Assembly: GCA_947085305.1 (NCBI GenBank)
Contig: CAMTVV010000029.1
Coordinates: forward strand, 1-14,829
Length of the DNA: 14,829 bases
From: JAMCQB01 sp947085305
Lineage (GTDB): Bacteria > Nitrospirota > Thermodesulfovibrionia > Thermodesulfovibrionales > UBA9159
Reading direction: 5' to 3'
Part shown: positions 7,461 to 13,553 of the stretch, piece by piece
Layout: every line of letters starts with the position of its first letter
Position numbering within the stretch: the stretch's first letter is position 1
The notes under the pieces: model-generated
Database searches by the model: none
Seen by the model: the letters and a program-made list of their open reading frames with translations, nothing else
Told to the model about the DNA's origin: nothing
Position numbers and translations under genes: made by a program

Positions 7461-7690
7461 AGAACACGCTGATATTCATTGTTTTTGTTCTTGTGGTCCT
7501 CGGATTGCTCTATGCCATTTCAGGGAAGCGGGTGCCTCCGCCCCTGATTCCTGCGGATGCGGTCCATAGTGGGCCGGCTGATCCACCGGCCTGCTTGGAA
7601 TGTCACGGCCCGGGAAAGGAAGCCCCGCGCAAGGCAAAGCATCCACCTAAGCAAGAGTGTTTCAAGTGTCACAAGGCAGCTAAGGTATAG
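7457..7690 (+). CDS. Small membrane-anchored diheme c-type cytochrome
   Basis: This 77-residue protein has an uncleaved-looking N-terminal helix (about residues 4-22, LIFIVFVLVVLGLLYA). A short extracytoplasmic part follows with two CxxCH heme c attachment motifs, CLECH (46-50) and CFKCH (68-72). His37 and His62 lie in positions that could give the second axial ligands, so two low-spin hemes are plausible. It resembles a minimal piece of multiheme cytochromes; I do not recognise a named family. Its ATG overlaps the accA stop (ATGA), meaning it is likely translated with accA, an unexpected neighbour for an electron carrier. It would need Sec export and a cytochrome c maturation system, neither of which is encoded here. 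Confidence 0.75.
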   Translation: MKNTLIFIVFVLVVLGLLYAISGKRVPPPLIPADAVHSGPADPPACLECHGPGKEAPRKAKHPPKQECFKCHKAAKV

Positions 7691-7741
7691 CGCTCTGCGA
7701 TGTAATCATCTCCTCCCAAAAGCAGAAGATGAAAGAGAGGG

Positions 7742-7747
7742 TATAAT
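7742..7747 (+). promoter_or_regulatory. Possible -10 element for the toxin-remnant/antitoxin pair
   Basis: TATAAT lies 21 nt upstream of the truncated brnT-like start. There is no good -35 at the expected position (about 7719-7724), so this is a weak call. Confidence 0.3.
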
Positions 7748-7768
7748 TAAGCCGGGAAATGACAAACT

Positions 7769-7849
7769 ATGCTCTTATTTGAATGGGACTTAAACAAAGC
7801 AAAGAGAAGCCTAAGAATTCACGGCGTATCGTTTGATGAGTTAATATGA
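7769..7849 (+). pseudogene. Truncated BrnT-like toxin (N-terminal 26 codons only)
   Basis: A 26-codon reading frame gives MLLFEWDLNKAKRSLRIHGV and ends SFDELI. This matches the start of BrnT-family RNase toxins (pattern FEWDxxKAxxNLxxHGVSFxEA), which are normally about 90 residues. The frame stops right after this segment and overlaps the next gene's start in ATGA, keeping the usual toxin-first, antitoxin-second order. The rest of the toxin fold and its catalytic residues are gone, most simply through an internal deletion. The homology call rests on this short stretch alone. Confidence 0.6.
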
Positions 7850-8055
7850 AGAGAATGCAAAAAGATCGAGACATGCTTGAAGAGTATGATTTCAGCAAAG
7901 GCATTCAGGGCAAATATGCAAAGAAGTACGCAGAAGGCACGAACGTTGTAGTTATTGAGCCTGACGTTGCCAAATTTTTCCCGGATCATGACTCTGTAAA
8001 TCAGGCATTGAGATCATTAACTGAGATTATTAAAAGACGAAAAAAGATTGCATAA
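7846..8055 (+). CDS. Antitoxin-like small protein, partner of the truncated toxin
   Basis: The 69-residue protein contains the pattern EYDFSKGIQGKYAKKYAEGT, then NVVVIEPDVAKFFPDHDSVN and ALRSL. It resembles a widespread family of small proteins found with toxin genes in bacteria. A short N-terminal strand and DPDVAxxFPDxxSVNxALR helices suggest a ribbon-helix-helix-like antitoxin, but I infer this rather than see a named domain. It begins with ATG at 7846, overlapping the truncated toxin by 4 nt; an ATG at 7855 is an alternative. The sequence is visibly more AT-rich than the neighbouring core genes, consistent with acquisition. With its toxin apparently broken, it is an orphan or acts on another target. 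Confidence 0.6.
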   Translation: MKRMQKDRDMLEEYDFSKGIQGKYAKKYAEGTNVVVIEPDVAKFFPDHDSVNQALRSLTEIIKRRKKIA

Positions 8056-8071
8056 CCTTTGCATCGACCAG

Positions 8072-8096
8072 ACGCGGGTTAAGCCCGGCACGTTTT
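8072..8096 (+). terminator. Weak intrinsic terminator after the antitoxin gene
   Basis: A short stem CGGG/CCCG (8074-8077 with 8083-8086, extendable with a bulge) is followed a few bases later by five T (8092-8096). The stem is short, so it is only a candidate. Confidence 0.35.
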
Positions 8097-8160
8097 TCAT
8101 TTGCAAATCGTGAATCTTTCCCTCCGTCCATAAATACCGCTCTGTGGCTGTACGGAACAC

Positions 8161-8211
8161 GACGGAATGAGCGTCAAAACGGGACATCCCGTCTACTCAA
8201 TTTGAATTGAG
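8161..8211. repeat. Three consecutive small hairpins
   Basis: GACG/CGTC (8161-8164, 8172-8175), ACGGGA/TCCCGT (8179-8184, 8187-8192, 2-nt spacer) and CTCAATT/AATTGAG (8196-8202, 8205-8211, 2-nt spacer) follow each other directly. The last two are perfect and compact enough to be protein-binding palindromes. Confidence 0.5.
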
Positions 8212-8230
8212 CTATTTATAGTGCTATTCT
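8202..8230 (+). promoter_or_regulatory. Possible promoter before the stress-protein remnant
   Basis: TTGAAT (8202-8207) and TATTCT (8225-8230) are exactly 17 bp apart, each matching 4 of 6 consensus bases. The -35 overlaps the CTCAATT/AATTGAG palindrome, which could make that palindrome an operator. Confidence 0.3.
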
Positions 8231-8240
8231 GTAGTTAATC

Positions 8241-8312
8241 ATGTACACAAAGGTCCTCGCCGCGGTCAATGAACACCTGAATTCAGAGATTGCCGCACGG
8301 TACGCGCTATGA
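8241..8312 (+). pseudogene. Truncated universal stress protein (UspA-family N-terminus only)
   Basis: A 23-codon frame reads MYTKVLAAVNEHLNSEIAAR and ends YAL before TGA. This matches the first beta strand and helix of UspA-type proteins (pattern MYxKILVAVDxSxxSExAxRYAL), which are usually about 140 residues or more. None of the following frames continues the fold, and the ATP-binding GxxxxG motif is absent. I read it as a remnant left by deletion. The identification is from this short stretch only. Confidence 0.55.
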
Positions 8313-8409
8313 CTGATACCGGTGTCAGTTACTGATAAGTTTATGAGTAAGGTATCACACTCATTCATTCCAGCTTGGCGAGTGGCCCCAGCCCCGGCGG
8401 GTTCGCTGC

Positions 8410-9507
8410 TTATAACAATGCCAGATTATCCCTGTGGATGACTTCGCCGGAGTACTGATAGCCGAGAATGCCCTCTATCTCGGAAGTCTTCTTCCCTTTT
8501 ATCTTCTCTATCTCGGATGAAGAATAGTTCGTCAGCCCTTTTGCGATACGCTTGCCGCCGGCGTCAAGGCAATAGACCGCATCACCGGCTTCAAAGTTTC
8601 CTGTAAGGGAAATGATCCCTGAAGGGAGAAGGCTTTTCCCTCCCTGTGTCAATGCCCTTACTGCGCCTTCGTCGACGACGATGCTCCCCCTGGTCCTGCA
8701 GGCATAGGCGATCCAGCCTTTCTTTGAAGAGAGCCTGGTCTCATGGGACCTGAATTCGGTGCCGTGGCGAACGCCGCTGAGCAGCGAAGAGATCACCCCT
8801 TTTGTCCTTCCGTTAATGATATTCACCGTAATGCCGTGATGCACTGCCCTCTTTGCAGCAAGGAGCTTCGAAAACATTCCTCCGGTTCCTACGGCAGATC
8901 CCGGGCCGCCTGCCATTTTTTCTAGCTCCGGAGTAATCTTTTCGACCACCCCTATGAGTTTAGCCCGGGGATCTTTTGTCGGGTCGCCGTTGAAGAGCCC
9001 ATCTACGTCAGAGAGTATGATGAACCGCTCTGCATCGATCAGACCGGAAACCAAAGACGCAAGGTTGTCGTTGTCACCGAACCGTATCTCGTCGGTGGCC
9101 ACGGTATCATTTTCATTGATAATCGGTATGACCTCATAGGAAAGCAGCGTGATAAGTGTGTTCCGCGAGTTTATATATCTCCTCCGGTCGGCAAAATCAT
9201 CCCGGGTCAGAAGCACCTGGGCCACTTTTCTGCCGTGGGCGCCGAAACACTTTTCATACGCCCACATGAGGCTGCTCTGGCCAATTGCCGCAGCCGCCTG
9301 TTTAAGGATGATGTCCTTCGGCTTTTCCTTCAGTTCGAGTTTCTTCATCCCCGCTGCAACAGCTCCTGAAGAAACGATGACTACCTCATACCCTGCGCCC
9401 CTGACAGCGGATATATCATCGGTGATGGACTGTATCCTCTCAAGGTCCAGACCATTGTTGTCTGAAGTGAGGATGTTGCTCCCTATCTTTATGACAAGCC
9501 TTTTCAA
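8410..9507 (-). CDS. proB: Glutamate 5-kinase with C-terminal PUA domain
   Basis: ProB phosphorylates L-glutamate with ATP, the first step of proline synthesis, in the cytoplasm. The 365-residue protein (E. coli 367) has the amino acid kinase fold: VIKIGSNILTS, VSSGAVAAGM, INENDTVATDEIRFGDNDNL for substrate binding, SDVDGLFNGDP and GTGGMFSKLLAAKRA. A PUA domain follows (about 270-360, GSIVVDEGAVRAL to NYSSSEIEKIKG). The start is TTG at 9507; the frame upstream has no ATG, GTG or TTG, and this start gives the expected MKRLVIKIGS. The gene lies 8 nt after the obgE stop, so the two are probably cotranscribed. An obgE-proB-proA order is common, but proA does not follow here; an apparently decayed region does. 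Confidence 0.95.
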   Translation of the reverse strand: MKRLVIKIGSNILTSDNNGLDLERIQSITDDISAVRGAGYEVVIVSSGAVAAGMKKLELKEKPKDIILKQAAAAIGQSSLMWAYEKCFGAHGRKVAQVLLTRDDFADRRRYINSRNTLITLLSYEVIPIINENDTVATDEIRFGDNDNLASLVSGLIDAERFIILSDVDGLFNGDPTKDPRAKLIGVVEKITPELEKMAGGPGSAVGTGGMFSKLLAAKRAVHHGITVNIINGRTKGVISSLLSGVRHGTEFRSHETRLSSKKGWIAYACRTRGSIVVDEGAVRALTQGGKSLLPSGIISLTGNFEAGDAVYCLDAGGKRIAKGLTNYSSSEIEKIKGKKTSEIEGILGYQYSGEVIHRDNLALL

Positions 9508-9515
9508 CGAGTTTT

Positions 9516-10517
9516 CTACCTGACCCTCTCTAATCTCACTGCGACATATCTCACAAGCTCCTTTACTCCTTTCCCTGTGGCAGCGGATACCGCAAAGAAA
9601 TCGCTACTCGTATTTTTGCAGTAATCCGAAAGTCTGTCAAGCTTGTTTTTGTCCGCGATATCCAGTTTTGTGGCGACTACTATCTGTGGCTTTTCGAGAA
9701 GCTTTTCGCTGTAAAGTTCCAGTTCAGTGTTTATCTTCCTGAGATTCTCCACAGGGTCGCCCGGTGACATCTCAGATATGTCAACGAGGTGGAGGAGCAT
9801 GGAGGTGCGCTCCACATGCCTGAGGAACCGGAATCCCAGGCCTGCTCCAGTATGCGCCCCTTCTATGAGCCCCGGGATATCGGCAACCACAAAGCTTCTG
9901 AAGTTTTCGAGTTTCACGACCCCCAGGTTCGGTTCGAGGGTGGTGAAGGGATAATCGGCGATCTTTGGTTTGGCAGCGGATATGACCGATATAAGTGTTG
10001 ACTTGCCTGCATTGGGAAGGCCGATCAGCCCAACATCGGCAAGAAGCTTCAATTCGATGGTGAGCATCCTCTCCTCTCCCTTTTCCCCCGGCTGTGCAAA
10101 CCTCGGCGCCTGCCTTGTGGGAGTTGCAAAATGGGCATTCCCCAGTCCGCCTCTTCCTGCCTTTGCCGCAATCACCTCTTTGCCTTCCGCATCAAGGTCC
10201 GCGAGGATATCTCCTGTTTCTTCGTCCTTTACGAGAGTGCCTACAGGGACGGGGATGATGAGGTCATCACCGTCTTTTCCATGCATGTTTTTCCCCATGC
10301 CGTGCTGCCCCCGTTTTGCCCTGTTGTGCAGGTGATATCTCAGGTCCAGGAGGGTATTCAATTGTCCTACAGCTCTTATGATGACATGTCCACCCCTGCC
10401 GCCGTCGCCGCCGTTGGGACCGCCCCTCGGGACGTACTTTTCCCTCCGGAAGCTGACACAGCCTCTCCCGCCGTCACCGGCCTTCACATGGATCTTTACG
10501 TAATCAACAAACTGCAT
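9516..10517 (-). CDS. obgE: GTPase Obg (ribosome assembly and stress GTPase)
   Basis: Obg binds the large ribosomal subunit precursor and takes part in late 50S assembly and growth control. The 333-residue product has the glycine-rich Obg fold (MQFVDYVKIHVKAGDGGRGC to about 155, with PRGGPNGGDGGRGG). The GTPase domain follows, with G1 GLPNAGKST, G2 in DYPFTTLEPNLG, G3 DIPGLIEGAH, G4 TKLD and G5 SAATGKG. The G4 has Thr where Asn is usual (NKxD). There is no long C-terminal extension. I chose the ATG at 10517 because MQFVDYVKIHV is the family start; the frame runs 12 codons further up, through the terminator-like hairpin. The ribosome binding site is poor. It follows rplU-rpmA in the usual order. 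Confidence 0.96.
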   Translation of the reverse strand: MQFVDYVKIHVKAGDGGRGCVSFRREKYVPRGGPNGGDGGRGGHVIIRAVGQLNTLLDLRYHLHNRAKRGQHGMGKNMHGKDGDDLIIPVPVGTLVKDEETGDILADLDAEGKEVIAAKAGRGGLGNAHFATPTRQAPRFAQPGEKGEERMLTIELKLLADVGLIGLPNAGKSTLISVISAAKPKIADYPFTTLEPNLGVVKLENFRSFVVADIPGLIEGAHTGAGLGFRFLRHVERTSMLLHLVDISEMSPGDPVENLRKINTELELYSEKLLEKPQIVVATKLDIADKNKLDRLSDYCKNTSSDFFAVSAATGKGVKELVRYVAVRLERVR

Positions 10518-10534
10518 ATCTTGATGAATCAAAC

Positions 10535-10562
10535 AAAAAAGGCGGTTTTCCACCGCCTTTTC
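10535..10562 (-). terminator. Strong terminator/attenuator hairpin between rpmA and obgE
   Basis: A 10-bp perfect stem AAAAGGCGGT/ACCGCCTTTT (10537-10546 with 10552-10561) has a 5-nt loop. On the minus strand it is followed by six T, a textbook intrinsic terminator. It lies 22 nt after the rpmA stop and only 17 nt before the obgE ATG, so it is positioned as an attenuator. On the plus strand the T run is four. Confidence 0.85.
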
Positions 10563-10584
10563 ATCCCTCTATGTGATATGAATG

Positions 10585-10860
10585 TCAGATCGCGACCGTC
10601 TGCACCGCTGCAGAATACACGCTCACCCTGAGGCGATCCCTGTCCTTCCGTTCAAAGGTCACTATTCCGTCGATCAGGGCAAAAAGGGTGTCATCTCTCC
10701 CTTTTCCCACATTATTGCCCGGATGAAACCGGGTGCCCCTCTGTCTCACGAGAATATTCCCGGCGCGGACCAACTGCCCGCCGAACCTCTTTACTCCGAG
10801 GCGCTGCGCCTGGCTGTCACGGCCGTTTCTCGAACTTCCTACGCCTTTCTTATGTGCCAT
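10585..10860 (-). CDS. rpmA: 50S ribosomal protein L27 (bL27)
   Basis: This 91-residue bL27 reaches toward the peptidyl transferase centre of the large subunit. It begins MAHKKGVGSSRNGRDSQAQR and continues LGVKRFGGQLVRAGNILVRQ, RGTRFHPGNNVGKGRDDTLFAL, all diagnostic. The N-terminus is the short MAHKKG form, without the cleavable extension seen in many Firmicutes. It starts 2 nt after the rplU stop, so translation is likely coupled. A strong terminator-like hairpin follows. Confidence 0.97.
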   Translation of the reverse strand: MAHKKGVGSSRNGRDSQAQRLGVKRFGGQLVRAGNILVRQRGTRFHPGNNVGKGRDDTLFALIDGIVTFERKDRDRLRVSVYSAAVQTVAI

Positions 10861-10862
10861 CT

Positions 10863-11180
10863 CTATCCTCCAAACTTAACTTCTTTGATCTTCAGCGTGG
10901 TGAAGGGCTGCCTGTGCCCCGTCAGCTTCTCATACACTCTCCTCGGCCTTTTCTTGTAAACAAGTACTTTCCTATCTTTTCCCGCACCGAGCACTTCAGC
11001 CTTTACCTCAGCGCCCTTCACATAGGGTGTTCCCACCACCGTCATGGAACCGTCAACAACGACGAGGACTTTTTCTATATCCAGAATCGCACCAGGTTCG
11101 GACTGAATCATATCTACTTTCACGGTATCTCCCGATGATACCTTATACTGTTTTCCCCCTGTCTCTATGATCGCGTACAT
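10863..11180 (-). CDS. rplU: 50S ribosomal protein L21 (bL21)
   Basis: This 105-residue protein of the large subunit begins MYAIIETGGKQYKVSSGDTV, the typical bL21 start. It ends KKRPRRVYEKLTGHRQPFTT plus LKIKEV, the RNA-binding tail. The frame extends 34 codons upstream, but the ATG at 11180 has a strong ribosome binding site (GGAGGTGAT, about 6 nt spacing) and matches the family, so the longer form is rejected. It is the first gene of rplU-rpmA-obgE-proB. Confidence 0.97.
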   Translation of the reverse strand: MYAIIETGGKQYKVSSGDTVKVDMIQSEPGAILDIEKVLVVVDGSMTVVGTPYVKGAEVKAEVLGAGKDRKVLVYKKRPRRVYEKLTGHRQPFTTLKIKEVKFGG

Positions 11181-11204
11181 TGCAATATCACCTCCGAGAC
11201 AACT

Positions 11205-11234
11205 ATTAAACACTATGTGCCATGAAAAAGTCAA
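11205..11234 (-). promoter_or_regulatory. Sigma70-type promoter for rplU-rpmA
   Basis: On the minus strand TTGACT (11234-11229) and TTTAAT (11210-11205) are 18 bp apart. Transcription would begin near 11198, just before the strong rplU ribosome binding site. Confidence 0.6.
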
Positions 11235-11341
11235 CGGCGGCTGCAACACATTCCACGGATTGAGGATATACATTCGGGACATGTTTAGGGTAAAATAAGC
11301 GCCGTGGAAGCGGCAAAAACCATTATGACGGGGGAAACGGC

Positions 11342-12190
11342 ATGGTCCAGAGCATGACGGGTTTCGGATCTGCGGAGAAGGACGCCTTCAAGGTGGAGAT
11401 GCGTTCCGTGAACCACAGGTTCCTGGACGTCTCCATAAAGATCCCCCAGAATCTGAACCAGCACGAGATGCCCCTCAGGAACATGGTGAGGGAGAAATTT
11501 TCGAGAGGGAGATTTGATATCCTCGTGTCCGTTATCAACGCGGGTAGCCTGAAGGTCAGGATCAATACCGGGCTGGCGAGGGAGATTTATAATGCCCTCC
11601 GTTCTCTCAAGGAGGAGCTGTCGCTTGAGGGCTCCATAGGGATGGAGACCATTGTGGGATTCAAAGATCTCATCCTGTCGGAAGATGTGGAATACGATGC
11701 GGAACCCCTGTATGCCGCTTTCCATGAGGCGATGGAAAAGCTCAGGGCTATGAGAAACAGGGAAGGGGAGTCTGTCTCAAGGGATATGCTTTCGAGGCTG
11801 GATCGACTGGAGCAGTTGAGCAGGGAGGTTGCAATGCTCTGCCCGGCAATAGTGAACGAGTGCAGGGAGAGATTCAGGGAAAGACTTGCCGCTCTTTTCG
11901 GCGAGCTGAAATTTGACGAAAACAGGGCGCTTCAGGAGGCCGCCATCATGGCGGAAAAAGCGGATATCAGCGAAGAGATAACACGGATCACCTCGCATGG
12001 CGCGCAGCTGAGGAAAATTCTTTCTGATGGTGATACAATAGGGCGGAAGGCGGAATTTCTCCTGCAGGAGCTGAACAGGGAAGTAAACACCATTGCTTCC
12101 AAGGCGGATGACTACAGGATCTCGAGCATTGCCGTCGAAATGAAATCCGAGCTTGAAAAAATGAGAGAGCAGGCCCAGAATATACAGTAA
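11342..12190 (+). CDS. yicC: YicC/YloC-family endoribonuclease
   Basis: The 282-residue protein has the YicC-family N-terminus (VQSMTGFGSAEKDAFKVEMR, SVNHRFLDVSIKIP) and the conserved C-terminal DUF1732 part (EAAIMAEKADISEEITRITSH, then GRKAEFLLQELNREVNTIAS, KADDYRISSIAVEMKSELEKMREQ). The family is known to act as an endoribonuclease in E. coli and Bacillus. The highly conserved acidic and His residues of the C-terminal part are present. ATG 11342 is used; ATG 11354 (MTGFG) would also fit. Ordinary length is about 290. It opens a plus-strand cluster with remA-like, gmk, rpoZ and coaBC, an order shared by many bacteria. I found no convincing promoter in 11235-11341. Confidence 0.94.
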   Translation: MVQSMTGFGSAEKDAFKVEMRSVNHRFLDVSIKIPQNLNQHEMPLRNMVREKFSRGRFDILVSVINAGSLKVRINTGLAREIYNALRSLKEELSLEGSIGMETIVGFKDLILSEDVEYDAEPLYAAFHEAMEKLRAMRNREGESVSRDMLSRLDRLEQLSREVAMLCPAIVNECRERFRERLAALFGELKFDENRALQEAAIMAEKADISEEITRITSHGAQLRKILSDGDTIGRKAEFLLQELNREVNTIASKADDYRISSIAVEMKSELEKMREQAQNIQ

Positions 12191-12226
12191 AGCATCTACT
12201 TTTCATACTGAATACCGAGGGAGACG

Positions 12227-12541
12227 ATGAAGAGAGGGGATATCAGCCCGGTACTGGTGAACATAGGTTTTGGCAATGTGGTTTCGGCGGCAAGGGTTAT
12301 AGCCATTGTAACCCCCGGCTCTTCTCCCATGAAACGACTGAGGGAGGAGGCCAAGAAGAGGGGCAAACTCGTGGACGCTACCGAGGGGAGAAGGACCCGC
12401 TCCATTATCATAACGGACAGCGACCATATAATCCTCAGCGCCCTTCAGGCCGAAACCATTACCCAGAGGTTTGTGGAAGGAAAAGATGAGGGATCTCCGA
12501 AAAGCCACAAAAGGCCGGAAGGTGACGGTGAGGAAGCATAG
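12227..12541 (+). CDS. RemA-like DUF370 DNA-binding protein
   Basis: The 104-residue product has the RemA/DUF370 pattern: VNIGFGNVVSAARVIAIVTP, GSSPMKRLREEAKKRGKLVD, ATEGRRTRSIIITDSDHIIL, SALQAETITQRF. In Bacillus subtilis RemA activates extracellular matrix genes; homologues next to gmk in other phyla have mostly unknown targets. The usual length is 80-95 residues. Here an extra hydrophilic tail (about 80-104) overlaps the start of gmk, and its composition suggests it is coded by sequence constrained in two frames. The ribosome binding site AGGGAG is 4-5 nt before the ATG. It lies 36 nt after yicC. Confidence 0.9.
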   Translation: MKRGDISPVLVNIGFGNVVSAARVIAIVTPGSSPMKRLREEAKKRGKLVDATEGRRTRSIIITDSDHIILSALQAETITQRFVEGKDEGSPKSHKRPEGDGEEA

Positions 12542-13142
12542 GGGAAACCTCTTCATAGTCTCTGCGCCTTCCGGCGCGGGCAAGACCTCTCTCTGCCAAA
12601 AACTGACCTCTGTTGTCCCGAATATCCGGCACTCTGTCTCCTATACCACGAGGCCGCTCCGCAAAGGAGAAGTGAATGACAGGGACTACACCTTTGTGAA
12701 TGAGGATGAGTTCCGGAAAATGGTAAAAAAGGGAGCATTCGCTGAATGGGCAAAGGTGCACGGCCATTTTTACGGAACGTCCAGAAGCAGGCTGGAGGAG
12801 CTCCGGGAAAGAGGGATTGACGTGATCCTCGACATCGATACACAGGGGGCCTGGGAAATACGGAAGCATTACGATGACGGAGTGTATATCTTTATCCTGC
12901 CGCCTTCCATGGAAGCCCTGAGGGAGAGGCTGGAGAAGCGGATGAGCAATTCTCCCGAGGAGATCGAACTCCGGATGAAGAAGGCCCGGGACGAGATAAA
13001 AGACTATAAGTCATACGATTATGTTATAGTAAACAGCGATTTCAGCGAGGCCTTGATGGAGTTGAAGGCGATTGTGCACGCTGAGGCTAAAAGAACGAAC
13101 AGGATAGACCCCGAATGGGTGAAAGAAACTTTTCGGATCTAG
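12486..13142 (+). CDS. gmk: Guanylate kinase
   Basis: Gmk converts GMP (or dGMP) plus ATP to GDP in the cytoplasm. It has LFIVSAPSGAGKTSLC (P-loop), then VSYTTRPLRKGEVNDRDYTF (GMP binding), FAEWAKVHGHFYGTSRSRLE, DVILDIDTQGAWEIRK, and RMSNSPEEIELRMKKA of the lid. From ATG 12486 it is 218 residues, with a good ribosome binding site (AAGGA, 4 nt spacing), and overlaps the remA-like gene by 56 nt. A GTG at 12528 would give 205 residues, the usual family length, with its own GGAAGG and 5-nt spacing. Both starts are plausible; the core is unaffected. It ends 9 nt before rpoZ. Confidence 0.95.
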   Translation: MRDLRKATKGRKVTVRKHRGNLFIVSAPSGAGKTSLCQKLTSVVPNIRHSVSYTTRPLRKGEVNDRDYTFVNEDEFRKMVKKGAFAEWAKVHGHFYGTSRSRLEELRERGIDVILDIDTQGAWEIRKHYDDGVYIFILPPSMEALRERLEKRMSNSPEEIELRMKKARDEIKDYKSYDYVIVNSDFSEALMELKAIVHAEAKRTNRIDPEWVKETFRI

Positions 13143-13151
13143 GAGGAAGAG

Positions 13152-13553
13152 ATGGATATTATTTCATTACCTGCGGAGCTGGACAAGAAGAAGATTGACG
13201 GAAAATACAGGCTTGCCACCATAGCTGCCCAGAGGGCGCGGGAGCTTTCTCTGGGAGCAAAGGCGAAGATCCAGTCAAAGGCGAAGAAGGTGACCACCAT
13301 TGCCATCGAAGAGGCGATTAGCGGCGCTTTGGAGTTCCTCACGGGAGAAGAAGCAAGGCAGGCAAAAGAAGAGGCGAAGAAGTTTGATTACAAGAGATTC
13401 CTTGAGGAAAAGAGGAGGGAAGGCGCCCCTGAGGACCTTTCCGAACTGGAGAGGGATCTGAAGATTTACCTCCACGAGAAGGAGGCCGGCGAGGACAAGA
13501 AGGCATTAGAGGAGCTCTTTACTGAAAAAACAGAGGAAGACGCTGAAAAATAG
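13152..13553 (+). CDS. rpoZ: DNA-directed RNA polymerase subunit omega
   Basis: Omega helps assembly and stability of RNA polymerase. The 133-residue product begins MDIISLPAELDKKKIDGKYR, then LATIAAQRARELSLGAK and TTIAIEEAISGALEF, matching the omega core (pattern DSRYxLVxxAAxRARQL and AIxEI). It is longer than the usual 70-90 residues; the extra C-terminal part (about 75-133) is highly charged and helical, with many Glu and Lys. The AGGAGGA binding site is 4 nt before the ATG. It sits 9 nt after gmk, and its last codons overlap the likely coaBC start. Confidence 0.88.
   Translation: MDIISLPAELDKKKIDGKYRLATIAAQRARELSLGAKAKIQSKAKKVTTIAIEEAISGALEFLTGEEARQAKEEAKKFDYKRFLEEKRREGAPEDLSELERDLKIYLHEKEAGEDKKALEELFTEKTEEDAEK

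Larger units (their letters stand above)
8056..8409. other. 354-bp gap between the convergent antitoxin and proB genes
   Basis: This stretch contains a weak terminator after the antitoxin, three small hairpins, a possible promoter and a 23-codon remnant of a universal stress protein. An imperfect palindrome (ACTGATACC/GGTGTCAGT, 8312-8329) follows the remnant. I see nothing recognisable in 8330-8409, including no clear terminator for the incoming proB transcript. Confidence 0.5.

Noticed and set aside
7557..7793. 78-codon frame overlapping the diheme cytochrome
   Set aside because: A shifted shadow of the cytochrome frame, with no recognisable motifs; the cytochrome frame has the two CxxCH motifs and a membrane helix.
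8370..8409. Possible tRNA 3' fragment near GGCGGGTTCGCTGC
   Set aside because: The T-loop-like GGTTCG has no matching arms and no acceptor or anticodon stem can be built.
11181..11282. 34-codon upstream extension of rplU
   Set aside because: No family similarity; it would cover the promoter and the strong ribosome binding site at 11180.
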